Origin: Clostridium_AW malenominatum
GTDB taxonomy: Bacteria; Bacillota; Clostridia; Clostridiales; Clostridiaceae
DNA length: 64,000 nt
Direction: 5' to 3'
Assembly: GCF_039521365.1 (NCBI RefSeq)
Contig: NZ_BAAACF010000001.1
Coordinates: 992,001 to 1,056,000 of the forward strand
This document shows positions 8,685-17,558 of the stretch, one piece after another (the first letter of the stretch is position 1; the number at the start of each line of letters is the position of its first letter). Under the pieces are notes generated by a model, which saw only the letters and a list, made by a program, of their open reading frames with translations, was not told the origin of the DNA and searched no databases. The translations under genes and the position numbers were made by a program.

Positions 8685-8966
8685 ATGATTAATTTTACTT
8701 CATTTCCTAATATTGAAACAAGAAATCTTCTATACTATCAGGGTAAAGGCTTAATGAAGGAAGCATTATTAAGTGTGATTGAGTATGGTCTTAAGGTGAT
8801 GAATTTAAAGGCATTAGAGGCCTATACAGAAGAAAACAATATTAAATCAATAAAACTTCTAGAAAAATGCAATTTTACTCTGGCAAATAGAGTTGATGAT
8901 GAAGGATATTTTAATAATAGAGTTTATCATATGCTGGTGTATAGATTAGAAAATAGTACACAATAG
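8685..8966 (+). pseudogene. GNAT (RimJ/RimL-like) acetyltransferase with a large internal deletion
   Basis: The 93-residue reading starts with the usual family N-terminus (INFTSFPNIETR, normally followed by RLxLR) but jumps within a few residues to the acetyl-CoA loop QGKGLMKEAL and the normal C-terminal half (VIEYGLKVMNL, EAYTEENNIKSIKLLEKCNF). Full-length relatives are about 170-180 residues, so roughly 80 central codons, covering most of the beta-sheet and substrate site, are missing in frame. The remaining protein lacks half the GNAT fold and is unlikely to be an active enzyme. It could still be translated, with GGAAGG upstream. Confidence 0.75.
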
Positions 8967-8979
8967 AGGGGTTAATTCT

Positions 8980-10176
8980 ATGTTTAAAAAAGAATACATA
9001 ATTAATAATTTGAAAAATCAAATACTTATTAATAAACATATAATTGGAGTTGCTGTTGGCTCTGGGCTATCCGCTAAGTACGCAGAGAAAGGTGGAGCAG
9101 ATATTATATTGGCGCTAAGCTCTGGAAGGTTTAGGCAAATGGGCATAGGTTCTCTTGCTGGCTGGATGCCTTTCTCCAATTCAAATGAACTTGTTATGGA
9201 ATTTGGTTCTCGAGAAATTATACCAATAGTTAAAAATATACCTGTGATTTTTGGTGTTAATGCAACGGATCCAACTATAAATTTAGAAGAGTATATTGAT
9301 TTAATAAAAGATAATGGTTTTTCTGGAATTAACAATTTTCCAACAATAGGAATGCTTGAAGGAAAATTTCGTGAAGCATTAGAAGATGAGGGAATTAGTT
9401 TTGATAAAGAGGTTCAAGGGATAAAAATTGCCCATGAAAAAAATTTATTTACTATAGCTTTTGTTTTTAATGAAAAACAAGCAGTAGAAATGCTAGGGGC
9501 AGGTGCTGATATTATATGTGTACATCTAGGATTAACAGGTGGAGGGGAAGTAGGAGCTAAGAAAATGATTTCATTGGAATCGGCAAAAAATCTTACATCA
9601 AAAATATTTAAGACCTGTGATGATATTAGACCTGGAGTGCTAAAAATGATTTATGGAGGTCCTGTTAAAACACCAATAGATATTGATTATATGTACAAAA
9701 ATACTGAAGCAATAGGGTATATTGGAGGGTCAGCCTTTGAAAGAACTCCCTTCGAGTCTACAATAACAAATACTACAAAATCCTTTAAATTTGCTGGAAT
9801 TCATGAAAAAGATGAGCTGTTAATAAAAATGATCCAAGGCATAAAAAAGCATTATAGCTATGTTGATTTTGTTAAAGAATATATTTCAAATAACTATATG
9901 TATAAAATATTTTTAAGTGATTTAGCATCGGTGTTACATGTATCAAGGCCATATTTAAGTAGTCTTTTTAAAAATGAAGTGGGTTGTACTTTCCCAGAAT
10001 ACTTATCTCAGTTTAGATTAAATAAGGCCAAGGAAATTTTAGAAAAAGAAAATATTCAAATAAGCGAAATCGCCCATATTGTAGGATATAGTGATTATGC
10101 TCATTTTAGTAAATCCTTTAAGAAACAAACAGGTTTATCTCCAAAAGAGTATAGAGAAAAAACAAAACCTTTATAA
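8980..10176 (+). CDS. PEP_hydrolase-type TIM-barrel protein fused to an AraC DNA-binding domain
   Basis: Residues 1 to about 270 match the PEP_hydrolase family (predicted TIM-barrel signal-transduction proteins): IIGVAVGSGLSAKYAEKGGA, GFSGINNFPTIGML, GADIICVHLGLTGGG and IYGGPVKTP, with close parallels in the stand-alone protein at 11511. Residues 295-398 are an AraC/XylS domain: YMYKIFLSDLASVLHVSRPYLSSLF as the first helix-turn-helix and ISEIAHIVGYSDYAHFSKSFKK as the second. It is likely a regulator that senses, through a degenerate enzyme barrel, the ligand of the enzymes encoded next door. It lies 107 bases before the Tm-1-like gene. Confidence 0.88.
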   Translation: MFKKEYIINNLKNQILINKHIIGVAVGSGLSAKYAEKGGADIILALSSGRFRQMGIGSLAGWMPFSNSNELVMEFGSREIIPIVKNIPVIFGVNATDPTINLEEYIDLIKDNGFSGINNFPTIGMLEGKFREALEDEGISFDKEVQGIKIAHEKNLFTIAFVFNEKQAVEMLGAGADIICVHLGLTGGGEVGAKKMISLESAKNLTSKIFKTCDDIRPGVLKMIYGGPVKTPIDIDYMYKNTEAIGYIGGSAFERTPFESTITNTTKSFKFAGIHEKDELLIKMIQGIKKHYSYVDFVKEYISNNYMYKIFLSDLASVLHVSRPYLSSLFKNEVGCTFPEYLSQFRLNKAKEILEKENIQISEIAHIVGYSDYAHFSKSFKKQTGLSPKEYREKTKPL

Positions 10177-10282
10177 ATATTACAAAAACACATGAACATA
10201 TTACAAAGTAACATGTATATTTTGGTTTTTTAGCTGTATTATTAGATTAGAGTGAAAATTCTACTTATTAAGGAGGTAAACT

Positions 10283-11494
10283 ATGAAGACGATTGCAATT
10301 GCAGGAACCTTTGATTCTAAAGGTGAAGAATTTAGCTATGTTAAAGGCATAATTGAAGGCTTGGGGTTAAAAACTTTTATGATTCACACAGGGGTTTTTG
10401 AACCTAAGTTTACACCAGATGTATCTAATGATGAAGTTGTACAGGCTGTAGGTGGTGACATCAAAGAAATTGCAGCTAAAAAAGATAGAGCATTAGCCAC
10501 CGATACTTTAGCACGAGGAATGGAAAAGCTATTGCCAAAGCTTTATTCAGAAGGAAAATTTGATGGAATTCTTTCCTTTGGAGGAAGTGGAGGTACTTCA
10601 ATTGTTACTCCTGGAATGAGAGCCCTTCCAATAGGGGTGCCTAAGGTTATGGTATCTACTGTTGCAGCTGGAGATGTATCTATGTATGTAGGAACTAGTG
10701 ATATATTTATGTATCCATCCATTGTGGACGTGGCAGGGTTAAATTCTATTTCCACAAAAATTTTTACTAATGCTGCCTTTGCAATAGCTGGTATGGTTAA
10801 GTTTGAAAATAAAACTACTTTAAACAAAAAGCCTCTAATTGCAGCAACTATGTTTGGTGTTACAACTCCATGTATAAATAAATCTAGAGAATATTTAGAA
10901 AAGCTTGGGTACGAGGTTTTAATATTCCACGCCACAGGAACTGGTGGAAGAGCTATGGAAAGCCTAATAAGGGACGGCTATATAGAAGGGGTTTTAGATA
11001 TTACAACAACGGAATGGTGTGATCAATTATTTGGTGGAAATATGGCAGCAGGGGAAGATAGACTTGAAGCGGCTGTACTTAATAAAATACCTCAAGTTGT
11101 TTCCGTTGGGGCATTAGATATGGTTAACTTTGGCCCTATATCCTCTGTTCCAAGCAAATATACAGGACGTAATTTATATAAACATAATCCAACGGTGACA
11201 TTAATGAGAACTACAGTAGAAGAAAATAGACAGTTAGGTTTAGTAATTGCTGAGAAGTTGAACATGGCTCAAAGAAAAACAGCCTTACTTTTACCACTGA
11301 AAGGGGTTTCTCTTTTAGATTCAGAAGGGCAGCAATTTTATGGAGCTAACGAAGACGCTATGTTATTTAAGACATTGAAAGAAAATATAACTAATCCATT
11401 AGTAGAGATTATAGAGATAAATACAAATATTAATGACGAAGAATTCTCGATTACTGCTGCGGAAAAATTAGTTCAATTATTAAATGAAAAATAG
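10283..11494 (+). CDS. Tm-1-like ATP-binding domain protein (UPF0261)
   Basis: The 403-residue protein belongs to the Tm-1/UPF0261 family, whose tomato member binds ATP and blocks tobamovirus replication; the bacterial role is unproven. Visible marks are the N-terminal IAGTFDSKGEE, the glycine-rich LSFGGSGGTSIVTPGMRALP nucleotide site, KVMVSTVAAGDVS, and GTGGRAMESLI with DITTTEW in the second domain. GGAGGT sits seven bases before ATG. The next gene, a PEP_hydrolase-family protein, follows after 16 bases; in plants and fungi the two families occur fused, which supports one shared pathway. Confidence 0.88.
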   Translation: MKTIAIAGTFDSKGEEFSYVKGIIEGLGLKTFMIHTGVFEPKFTPDVSNDEVVQAVGGDIKEIAAKKDRALATDTLARGMEKLLPKLYSEGKFDGILSFGGSGGTSIVTPGMRALPIGVPKVMVSTVAAGDVSMYVGTSDIFMYPSIVDVAGLNSISTKIFTNAAFAIAGMVKFENKTTLNKKPLIAATMFGVTTPCINKSREYLEKLGYEVLIFHATGTGGRAMESLIRDGYIEGVLDITTTEWCDQLFGGNMAAGEDRLEAAVLNKIPQVVSVGALDMVNFGPISSVPSKYTGRNLYKHNPTVTLMRTTVEENRQLGLVIAEKLNMAQRKTALLLPLKGVSLLDSEGQQFYGANEDAMLFKTLKENITNPLVEIIEINTNINDEEFSITAAEKLVQLLNEK

Positions 11495-11510
11495 TTAGGA
11501 GGGATTTTAA

Positions 11511-12338
11511 ATGGCAAAATCACGTAGTGAAGTTTTAAATAGATTGAAAGAGGAAATTAAATCAGGGAAAATAATTTTAGGAGCAGGTGCTGGGGCAGGT
11601 ATTTCTGCTAAAAGTGCTGAAGCTGGTGGAGTAGATTTAATTATAATATATAACTCAGGAAAATATAGAATGGCAGGAAGAGGGTCCCTTGCAGGTTTAT
11701 TATCCTACGGGGATGCTAACCAAATTGTAGTTGAAATGGGTAGAGAAGTGTTGCCTGTTGTTAAAGATACTCCTGTATTAGCAGGGGTTTGTGGAACAGA
11801 TCCATTTAGAGTAATGGAAGTGTTTTTAAAAGAGCTTAAAGAACAGGGATTTGCAGGAGTGCAAAACTTCCCAACGGTTGGACTTATTGATGGAGTTTTT
11901 AGACAAAACCTTGAAGAAACGGGAATGGGATATGGTTTAGAAGTTGAAATGATAAGAAAAGCCCATGAATTAGATCTAGTAACTTCACCATATGTATTTG
12001 ATAAAGAACAAGCTATTGCCATGGCAAAGGCCGGAGCAGATATATTAGTAGCACATATGGGGCTAACAACTAAAGGAACCATCGGTGCTAAAACAGCACT
12101 TACATTGGATGATTGTGTTGTAAAAGTACAGGAGATATGCGATGCTAGTAAGTCGGTAAATCCAGATATTATAGTTTTATGTCACGGTGGACCAATAGCA
12201 GAGCCTGAGGATGCTCAATATATAATGTCAAAAACTCATGGTGTTGAAGGCTTCTTTGGAGCATCTAGTATAGAAAGGTTTGCCACTGAGGTTGGTATAA
12301 AAAATCAAACTGAAGCATTTAAAAATATTAAGAAATAA
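11511..12338 (+). CDS. Phosphoenolpyruvate hydrolase family (TIM-barrel) protein
   Basis: A 275-residue single-domain barrel of the PEP_hydrolase family (related to isocitrate lyase/PEP mutase barrels). It has IILGAGAGAGISAKSAEAGG, GRGSLAGLL, GFAGVQNFPTVGLIDG, ADILVAHMGLT and LCHGGPIAEPEDA. It is 275 residues, the usual size for stand-alone members. It follows the Tm-1-like gene with AGGAGGG at the junction and ends at a terminator, so 10283-12338 is a two-gene operon. The AraC fusion at 8980 carries a paralogous barrel. Substrate and reaction are not established for the family. Confidence 0.88.
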   Translation: MAKSRSEVLNRLKEEIKSGKIILGAGAGAGISAKSAEAGGVDLIIIYNSGKYRMAGRGSLAGLLSYGDANQIVVEMGREVLPVVKDTPVLAGVCGTDPFRVMEVFLKELKEQGFAGVQNFPTVGLIDGVFRQNLEETGMGYGLEVEMIRKAHELDLVTSPYVFDKEQAIAMAKAGADILVAHMGLTTKGTIGAKTALTLDDCVVKVQEICDASKSVNPDIIVLCHGGPIAEPEDAQYIMSKTHGVEGFFGASSIERFATEVGIKNQTEAFKNIKK

Positions 12339-12384
12339 ATAGAGAAAAAGCGAAAGGTTTTAGAGACCTATCGCTTTTTCTATT
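12338..12384. terminator. Bidirectional hairpin terminator between convergent genes
   Basis: AATAGAGAAAAAGCGAAAGG pairs with CCTATCGCTTTTTCTATT across a nine-base loop. Each arm gives a U-rich tail on its strand, serving both the PEP_hydrolase gene and the convergent DHHW gene. Confidence 0.75.
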
Positions 12385-12397
12385 TAAGGTTAAGATA

Positions 12398-13528
12398 CTA
12401 CTTAAACTTTAAATTCATTATGGAACTATCTTCTACAAAGGATAAAATATTATAAACTAGCAAAACTTCCTCTATATTATTTTCTTTCATGTAATTTCCT
12501 ACACTCATATTAAAATACCTAAGATCCATGACGTGAATTTCACCATAGTTGTTAGTTAGGAAAGGTATAAGGCTGTGAGCATAGGAATCCTTAATAACAA
12601 GAAGCTTCTTATCTTTATTAATATCAGTTTTTATAACGGTAAGAGCGTGATTGCCATCAAGAAACAGGGAATACTTGTCCTTGCTATTTAGGTGTTTGAA
12701 TTCATATAGACTATGGCTGGAGGTATTTGTATCTAGATATTCCACAGTATATGAAGGCTCTTTTTTCGGTTTAAATATATGAATGGAATCTGAACTGGCA
12801 GTCCTATAATTTCCTTTAGAATATAGTGTTCCATAAAACTCATCTGTTACCTTTTCCACGTTAAAATCCTCTATTGCCAAAGGGGTATATCCCATTTTAC
12901 TACCTAAATAATTATAAGCATAGTAAGCGCCAAAAGAAGTCCAATGATGATCTGTTTTATAATATATATATTCATTTTTATGCTCTGAAAGAGCTTTATA
13001 GCCATCAATGAAACTAATAGAAGAATCTAGTTTATTCTGTACAGAATTTATTATATATAATTGATTCTCAGAACTTGCAAAGGGAGGGAGTTTATTCTTT
13101 AATATCTCTACTGAATTTGGAGCCAAAAGAAAATATATTTTATTCCCTGTATTGTTCTTCCCAAACATATTTATTGCCTGGAGGTTTTTATTTAAAATTT
13201 CTTCATCTACTTTATCTACCTTTTGAAGCAAATATCCGTCTTTCCCTAAATACACTCCATTATTATCTCTCTTTTGCAGCAATCTTTCTGAAGAGGCTTT
13301 AACTTCTACCCAAAAATCCCTAAAGGGAAATTGATCCGTAATATATGCTTCATATTCTTTGGTAAATTTACCGTTCTTTAAGGTTTCCCATGAAAAGGTT
13401 GGCTTTCCCTTAAGCATTCTATTTTCTTCCTCAGAAAACTCCCTATCAGGAAAGGTAAAGTTTATTATAGCCATAGTTCCTAAGAACAGCATAATTATGA
13501 AGCTTAAAATTATCCTATATACTTTCAT
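12398..13528 (-). CDS. DHHW family protein (AlgX/AlgJ-like SGNH acetylation partner)
   Basis: A 376-residue protein with an N-terminal signal anchor (residues 5-25) and an extracellular domain. It carries the family-naming motif DHHW at 193-196 within KTDHHWTSFGAYYAY and a later IKDSYAHSLIPFL block that supplies the serine of the SGNH-like active site. DHHW proteins work with MBOAT acyltransferases to O-acetylate exported polysaccharides, as AlgX/AlgJ with AlgI. It is 19 bases downstream of the MBOAT gene, so both are in one operon. The polymer is not shown by the sequence. Confidence 0.88.
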   Translation of the reverse strand: MKVYRIILSFIIMLFLGTMAIINFTFPDREFSEEENRMLKGKPTFSWETLKNGKFTKEYEAYITDQFPFRDFWVEVKASSERLLQKRDNNGVYLGKDGYLLQKVDKVDEEILNKNLQAINMFGKNNTGNKIYFLLAPNSVEILKNKLPPFASSENQLYIINSVQNKLDSSISFIDGYKALSEHKNEYIYYKTDHHWTSFGAYYAYNYLGSKMGYTPLAIEDFNVEKVTDEFYGTLYSKGNYRTASSDSIHIFKPKKEPSYTVEYLDTNTSSHSLYEFKHLNSKDKYSLFLDGNHALTVIKTDINKDKKLLVIKDSYAHSLIPFLTNNYGEIHVMDLRYFNMSVGNYMKENNIEEVLLVYNILSFVEDSSIMNLKFK

Positions 13529-13547
13529 TTAGCATACCTCCTTTTGC

Positions 13548-14951
13548 CTAGAATCTAAAGTATAAGAAAGGATTATAAGTGGCATCAACTAAATATGCTG
13601 TTGAAAGAAACATAATCATAGTAATAAAAGATATAGAAGCAAAATGGTAAAATCCTTCCCATTTAATTTTCAACCTATATATAAACTTATGTATAATAGG
13701 AGTTGATGCTAGGGCTGCAATAAATAAAATAATTGCATAATTATATAAAAGGTATATGCACCTTGAATTTATAAAGTCTATAGGTGATAGGCCAAACATA
13801 GCTTTTAAATAATTAATGCCCTTAGGTAAGCTTTCAAAATAAAATAATACCCAGCCCACTAAAATGAGTAGAAGGGAATAAATATGACATAGAGCTTTTG
13901 GCACTCTTTTTAAAACTTTAAGCAATAGGGTTTTTTCTAGAAGGATTATAATACCGAAATAAAGTCCCCATAATATAAAGTTCCAGCTTGCACCATGCCA
14001 TAACCCTGTAAGAAACCATACTATAAATAAATTTCTATAAAACCTTGGCTTAGTGCAGCGGCTTCCACCTAAGGGGATGTATACATAATCCTTAAACCAA
14101 GTACCTAAAGATATATGCCATCTTCTCCAAAAATCAGTTATGCTTTTTGAGGTATAGGGGTACTTGAAGTTTTCAGGAAAATCAAAACCAAAGATCTTAC
14201 CAAGGCCAATAGCCATATCTGAATATCCGCTAAAATCAAAATATATTTGGAAAGCAAAGGAGAGGATTCCTATCCATGCTGTCACAATAGTCAGTTCTTC
14301 TGGCATACTTTGAATCTCATTCCACAGAACTCCTATATTATTTGCTATTAAAACCTTTTTCCCAAGACCAATTATGAACCTTTCTAAGCCTTGTCCGAAG
14401 TCAGCTAGACTTTCCTTTCGGTTTTTCAACTGATATGCTATAGTATCATATAAAACAATTGGCCCTGCAACTAGCTGGGAGAATAGACTAACATAGGTTC
14501 CGTAGTCTATAATATTCTTTTGCGCAGGGAATTTTCCTCTATAAACGTCAATGGTATAGGACATGGTTTGAAAGGTATAAAAGGAAATACCTATAGGCAT
14601 TGTAACATTGAAATTTCTTAAGGAAACACCAAATAAGTCATTAATGCTTCCTATAAGAAACCTATAGTACTTAAAAAAACCTAGAAGCCCTAAATTAATG
14701 AATATAGATAAAAGTAGCATGGTTTTAGCTATAGCCTTTTCCTCTCGACGACTATCTATGACAATTCCACAAGTATAATCTACCAGAGAGGAAAAAATCA
14801 TAATTACTATATATACGGGTTCTCCCCAGGCGTAAAAAATAAGACTAGCTAGAAATAATATTAAATTTCGAAATCTTTTGGGTGCAACATAGTAAACTAA
14901 AATTACACTTGGTAAAAATAAAAATAGAAATAATAGGCTGCTAAATACCAT
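13548..14951 (-). CDS. MBOAT family O-acyltransferase (AlgI/DltB-like)
   Basis: The 467-residue polytopic membrane enzyme starts MVFSSLLFLFLFLP, typical of AlgI-like proteins. It has the conserved FWRRWHISLGTWFKDYVYIP block (His near 279) and the catalytic His at 319 in LWHGASWNFILWG. Members move acyl groups across the membrane for O-acetylation of cell-surface polymers. It is flanked by a DUF4358 lipoprotein gene (23 bases upstream) and a DHHW gene, a recurring three-gene set in Clostridia. No sugar-polymer synthesis genes are nearby, so it may modify a polymer made elsewhere in the genome. Confidence 0.92.
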   Translation of the reverse strand: MVFSSLLFLFLFLPSVILVYYVAPKRFRNLILFLASLIFYAWGEPVYIVIMIFSSLVDYTCGIVIDSRREEKAIAKTMLLLSIFINLGLLGFFKYYRFLIGSINDLFGVSLRNFNVTMPIGISFYTFQTMSYTIDVYRGKFPAQKNIIDYGTYVSLFSQLVAGPIVLYDTIAYQLKNRKESLADFGQGLERFIIGLGKKVLIANNIGVLWNEIQSMPEELTIVTAWIGILSFAFQIYFDFSGYSDMAIGLGKIFGFDFPENFKYPYTSKSITDFWRRWHISLGTWFKDYVYIPLGGSRCTKPRFYRNLFIVWFLTGLWHGASWNFILWGLYFGIIILLEKTLLLKVLKRVPKALCHIYSLLLILVGWVLFYFESLPKGINYLKAMFGLSPIDFINSRCIYLLYNYAIILFIAALASTPIIHKFIYRLKIKWEGFYHFASISFITMIMFLSTAYLVDATYNPFLYFRF

Positions 14952-14974
14952 AGTAAATCTCCTTGAGCAATAGC

Positions 14975-15721
14975 TTATTTACTAAAGAAACTATTAAAAA
15001 TTTCCTCTGCTTTTTCTTGATTATCGGAAATACAGTACATTATATAGTTATCCTTCTCTAAGATAATATAATTTTGTACCTTTTCATACTGGTCAGGGAG
15101 ATATTGTTTCCACACATTTGTTAATTGCTCCTGTCTTTTTAATATACCTTCTTTTACTTTTTCAATATTCTTTTTATCTTTTACCTTAAATACTGATACT
15201 TCGTCACTTTTTACATTCATCATAGCTTGATAAATTGCAAATTCAGAAACTAAGGTGGTGTCTAAAGCATAAAATTCTTTAGCACGTTCTTCATCCATTT
15301 CTAAAGTAGCTGGAAATTCCAAATCCTTTACTATCTTATCTGCAATGTCTTTCGTTGCTACGGACTTTTCTTCAGGCTTTGGAGTTGGTTTTTCTTCAGG
15401 TTTTGGAGCGGTTGGCTTTACCGTTTCCTGTTTTGGTGGTTGTGGTTTAGGGGTCTCAGGTTTAGCTACTTCAGGTTTAGAAGTTTCCGGCTTAGTAGTT
15501 TCAGGTTTAGTCACAGACTCTACGGGTTTTTCAGGTTTAGTAGTTTCATCTGCAGTAGAGTTATCTTCAGGTTTTGTATCCTCATCCTCTTTTTCAATGT
15601 TTTCTTCCACAACACTTTGATTATCGTTTACGTTACCTGCATCTTTTGATTTATTACCACAACCAACAGATGTAATAATTAAAATAGTTGAAAGAATTAT
15701 TAGTATTTTTTTTCTTAGCAT
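14975..15721 (-). CDS. DUF4358 lipoprotein with a Pro/Lys/Glu-rich spacer
   Basis: The 248-residue protein has a lipoprotein signal with lipobox TSVGC (Cys 21). Residues 25-120 are a low-complexity spacer of repeated KPE, KPETS and KPEEK units, suited to reaching through the wall. The C-terminal 125 residues (from IADKIVKDLEFP) match DUF4358, including ALDTTLVSEFAIY and the ending of alternating polar strands. DUF4358 genes commonly accompany MBOAT/DHHW pairs; a role in positioning or regulating acetylation is inference. It is first in the minus-strand operon, with GGAGGG upstream of ATG. Confidence 0.85.
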   Translation of the reverse strand: MLRKKILIILSTILIITSVGCGNKSKDAGNVNDNQSVVEENIEKEDEDTKPEDNSTADETTKPEKPVESVTKPETTKPETSKPEVAKPETPKPQPPKQETVKPTAPKPEEKPTPKPEEKSVATKDIADKIVKDLEFPATLEMDEERAKEFYALDTTLVSEFAIYQAMMNVKSDEVSVFKVKDKKNIEKVKEGILKRQEQLTNVWKQYLPDQYEKVQNYIILEKDNYIMYCISDNQEKAEEIFNSFFSK

Positions 15722-15852
15722 TTATATGCCCTCCTTATGATGTTTTATTTTTCCTATAAATTATTACGGAAATAAAATTCCATAGTTCAATTATTAAAAG
15801 ATTAAATGGATTAAATAAGTAATATTTAAACTGCTAATTCAATATATATTAG

Positions 15853-15891
15853 TATAATATAAGGAGTAAATGCAAATCAATTGCATTTACT
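15853..15891 (+). promoter_or_regulatory. Candidate -10 box and 27-bp palindromic operator before the CobW operon
   Basis: A TATAAT at 15853-15858 is followed six bases later by a perfect inverted repeat: AGTAAATGCAA (15865-15875), five-base centre ATCAA, TTGCATTTACT (15881-15891). A repeat at the presumed transcription start is the position of a repressor site. A metal-responsive Fur/Zur or ArsR-type repressor would fit the CobW-permease genes it precedes. The T-rich run after it also allows reading it as a weak hairpin terminator or attenuator. Confidence 0.55.
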
Positions 15892-15947
15892 TTGTTTTTT
15901 AAATATAATAATTATGTGGAAAATTTTATATAAAGTGAGGTAAGAAA

Positions 15948-16889
15948 ATGAAGACGAAGGTTGATATTATTTCTGGGTTCTTAGGCGCAGGAAAAACAAT
16001 GCTTATTAAAAAGCTTATTAAAGAAAATTTTATTAAAGAAAACATTGTAATAATAGAAAATGAATTTGGTGAAGTAGGTATCGATGGAAGCATTTTAGCT
16101 AAGAGTAAAATAAATATAAAGGAAATAAATTCAGGGTGCATTTGTTGCAGTGTTTCAGGAAATTTTGTACAAGCAATAAAGGAGATGTGCATTAAATATA
16201 ATCCAGAAAGAATTATAATAGAACCTTCTGGAGTTGGAAAGCTTTCAGAAATATTATCTGTTATAAACCAACCTGAAGTAAAAAATATTGTAACACTTAA
16301 TATGGTTATTACCGTTGTAGACGTTAGTAGATTTCATATGTACATTAAAAATTTCAGTGAGTTTTACAAAAATCAAATAACTAATGGTAAAACTATTGTT
16401 TTAAGTAGAAGCCAAAACCTATCTAAAGAAGAATTAGCAGATATTATGGAAAAAATCAATAAGTTAAATAGGGAGGCTATTATAATATCAACACCTTGGG
16501 ATGAAATAAAAGGGGATAAGATAATAAATGCTGCAGAAAAAGAAAAGATAGATTTAGAACTTGAAAAGGTTAATTTAAATAAAGGAAGATTTAAATTAGG
16601 AAATAATCACTCTGCCAGTGAAGTATTTCAAACCTTTGGCATGGAAACCCCAAAAATATATAACAAAGAAAAGTTGGCTAGTATTTTAAGAGAATTAAAG
16701 GATGAGGAGAAGTATGGAAAGGTATTGAGGGCAAAAGGAATATTACAGGAAAATAAGGTGGAATGGGTGCAGTTTGACTATGTTCCCAATGAAATACAAA
16801 TACAAAAGATAGAAGCTGATTATACTGGGAGACTATGTGTGATTGGTAGTAATTTAAATAAAGAAAATCTAAAAAAATTATTCTTATAG
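15948..16889 (+). CDS. CobW/COG0523 G3E GTPase (metallochaperone family)
   Basis: The 313-residue protein has a P-loop GFLGAGKT at 10-17, the ENEFGEVGID switch (37-46), the CxCC metal motif at Cys 64, 66 and 67 (GCICCS), and a C-terminal CobW_C-like domain from about residue 225. COG0523 GTPases deliver or sense zinc, cobalt or other metals. It starts the operon behind the palindrome, with GAGGTAAG before ATG. The usual NKxD-like base motif is not obvious (the LSRSQN segment takes its place), so base specificity may be unusual. Confidence 0.88.
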   Translation: MKTKVDIISGFLGAGKTMLIKKLIKENFIKENIVIIENEFGEVGIDGSILAKSKINIKEINSGCICCSVSGNFVQAIKEMCIKYNPERIIIEPSGVGKLSEILSVINQPEVKNIVTLNMVITVVDVSRFHMYIKNFSEFYKNQITNGKTIVLSRSQNLSKEELADIMEKINKLNREAIIISTPWDEIKGDKIINAAEKEKIDLELEKVNLNKGRFKLGNNHSASEVFQTFGMETPKIYNKEKLASILRELKDEEKYGKVLRAKGILQENKVEWVQFDYVPNEIQIQKIEADYTGRLCVIGSNLNKENLKKLFL

Positions 16890-16901
16890 TAGGTAGAGAT
16901 T

Positions 16902-17537
16902 ATGAATACAGATATTGAAATAGTAACAGGCTTTTTAGGTTCTGGTAAAACTTCATTTATAAATGCATTAGTAGAAAGTACTTTAGTAGATAATGAGAAG
17001 GTACTTATAATTCAATGTGAAAGAGGACTTAGGGAAATACAAAAGACCATAATAGAAGATAAAAGGGTGAAGATAAAATTATATGATGCAGAAAAACCTT
17101 TAACAGAAGAGTACCTTAAATATGCTCTAACTCTTTATAGACCACATAGAGTAATAATTGAACACAATGGAACAAGAAATCTTATTGAAACTTTAAATAT
17201 ATTTAACAGTAAAGCTTTAAAGAAACACTGCAAGATAACTACTATTTTCTATATTTCAGAAGCTTCGGTGTTTAATTTTTATTTAGATAATATGGGAGGC
17301 TTTTTACTTCCAGCAGTAGAGTATAGCAACTTAATTTTAATAAATAACATAAATGAGGTAGGAAAAGAAGAAATAGATAAAATCCATAAGAAGATTGATT
17401 CCATAAACCCATATGCCATTATTATAGGAGTTAAAAAAGGCGAATCAATAAAGGCTATGGTCCAAAAAGAAAAAATATTAGAGGAAGGCTTTTTAAAAAA
17501 ACTGAGGATATTCTTTAAAAATATAGTTTATAGATAA
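16902..17537 (+). CDS. Short CobW-like G3E GTPase without the CxCC motif
   Basis: The 211-residue protein repeats the GTPase domain of its neighbour: P-loop GFLGSGKT at 10-17, RPHRVIIEHNGT as a Walker B-like strand, and LILINNINEV as a candidate guanine-recognition segment. The CxCC metal motif and the C-terminal domain are missing; the corresponding switch reads IIQCERGLREIQ. It could be a partner or regulator that works with the full-length GTPase, or a specialised paralogue. It begins 12 bases after the preceding stop and is followed by the permease gene after 21 bases. Confidence 0.8.
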   Translation: MNTDIEIVTGFLGSGKTSFINALVESTLVDNEKVLIIQCERGLREIQKTIIEDKRVKIKLYDAEKPLTEEYLKYALTLYRPHRVIIEHNGTRNLIETLNIFNSKALKKHCKITTIFYISEASVFNFYLDNMGGFLLPAVEYSNLILINNINEVGKEEIDKIHKKIDSINPYAIIIGVKKGESIKAMVQKEKILEEGFLKKLRIFFKNIVYR

Positions 17538-17558
17538 ATATTATGATAGGAGAAAAAT

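Noticed and set aside
15345..15620. Gly/Ser-rich plus-strand frame
   Set aside because: It is the antisense of the Pro/Lys/Glu repeat region of the DUF4358 lipoprotein and has no start signal.
15948..16889. The CobW GTPase considered as the missing HypB
   Set aside because: It has the COG0523 CxCC motif and CobW_C domain, lacks HypB features, and is in an operon with a metal permease separated from the hyp genes by tyrS.
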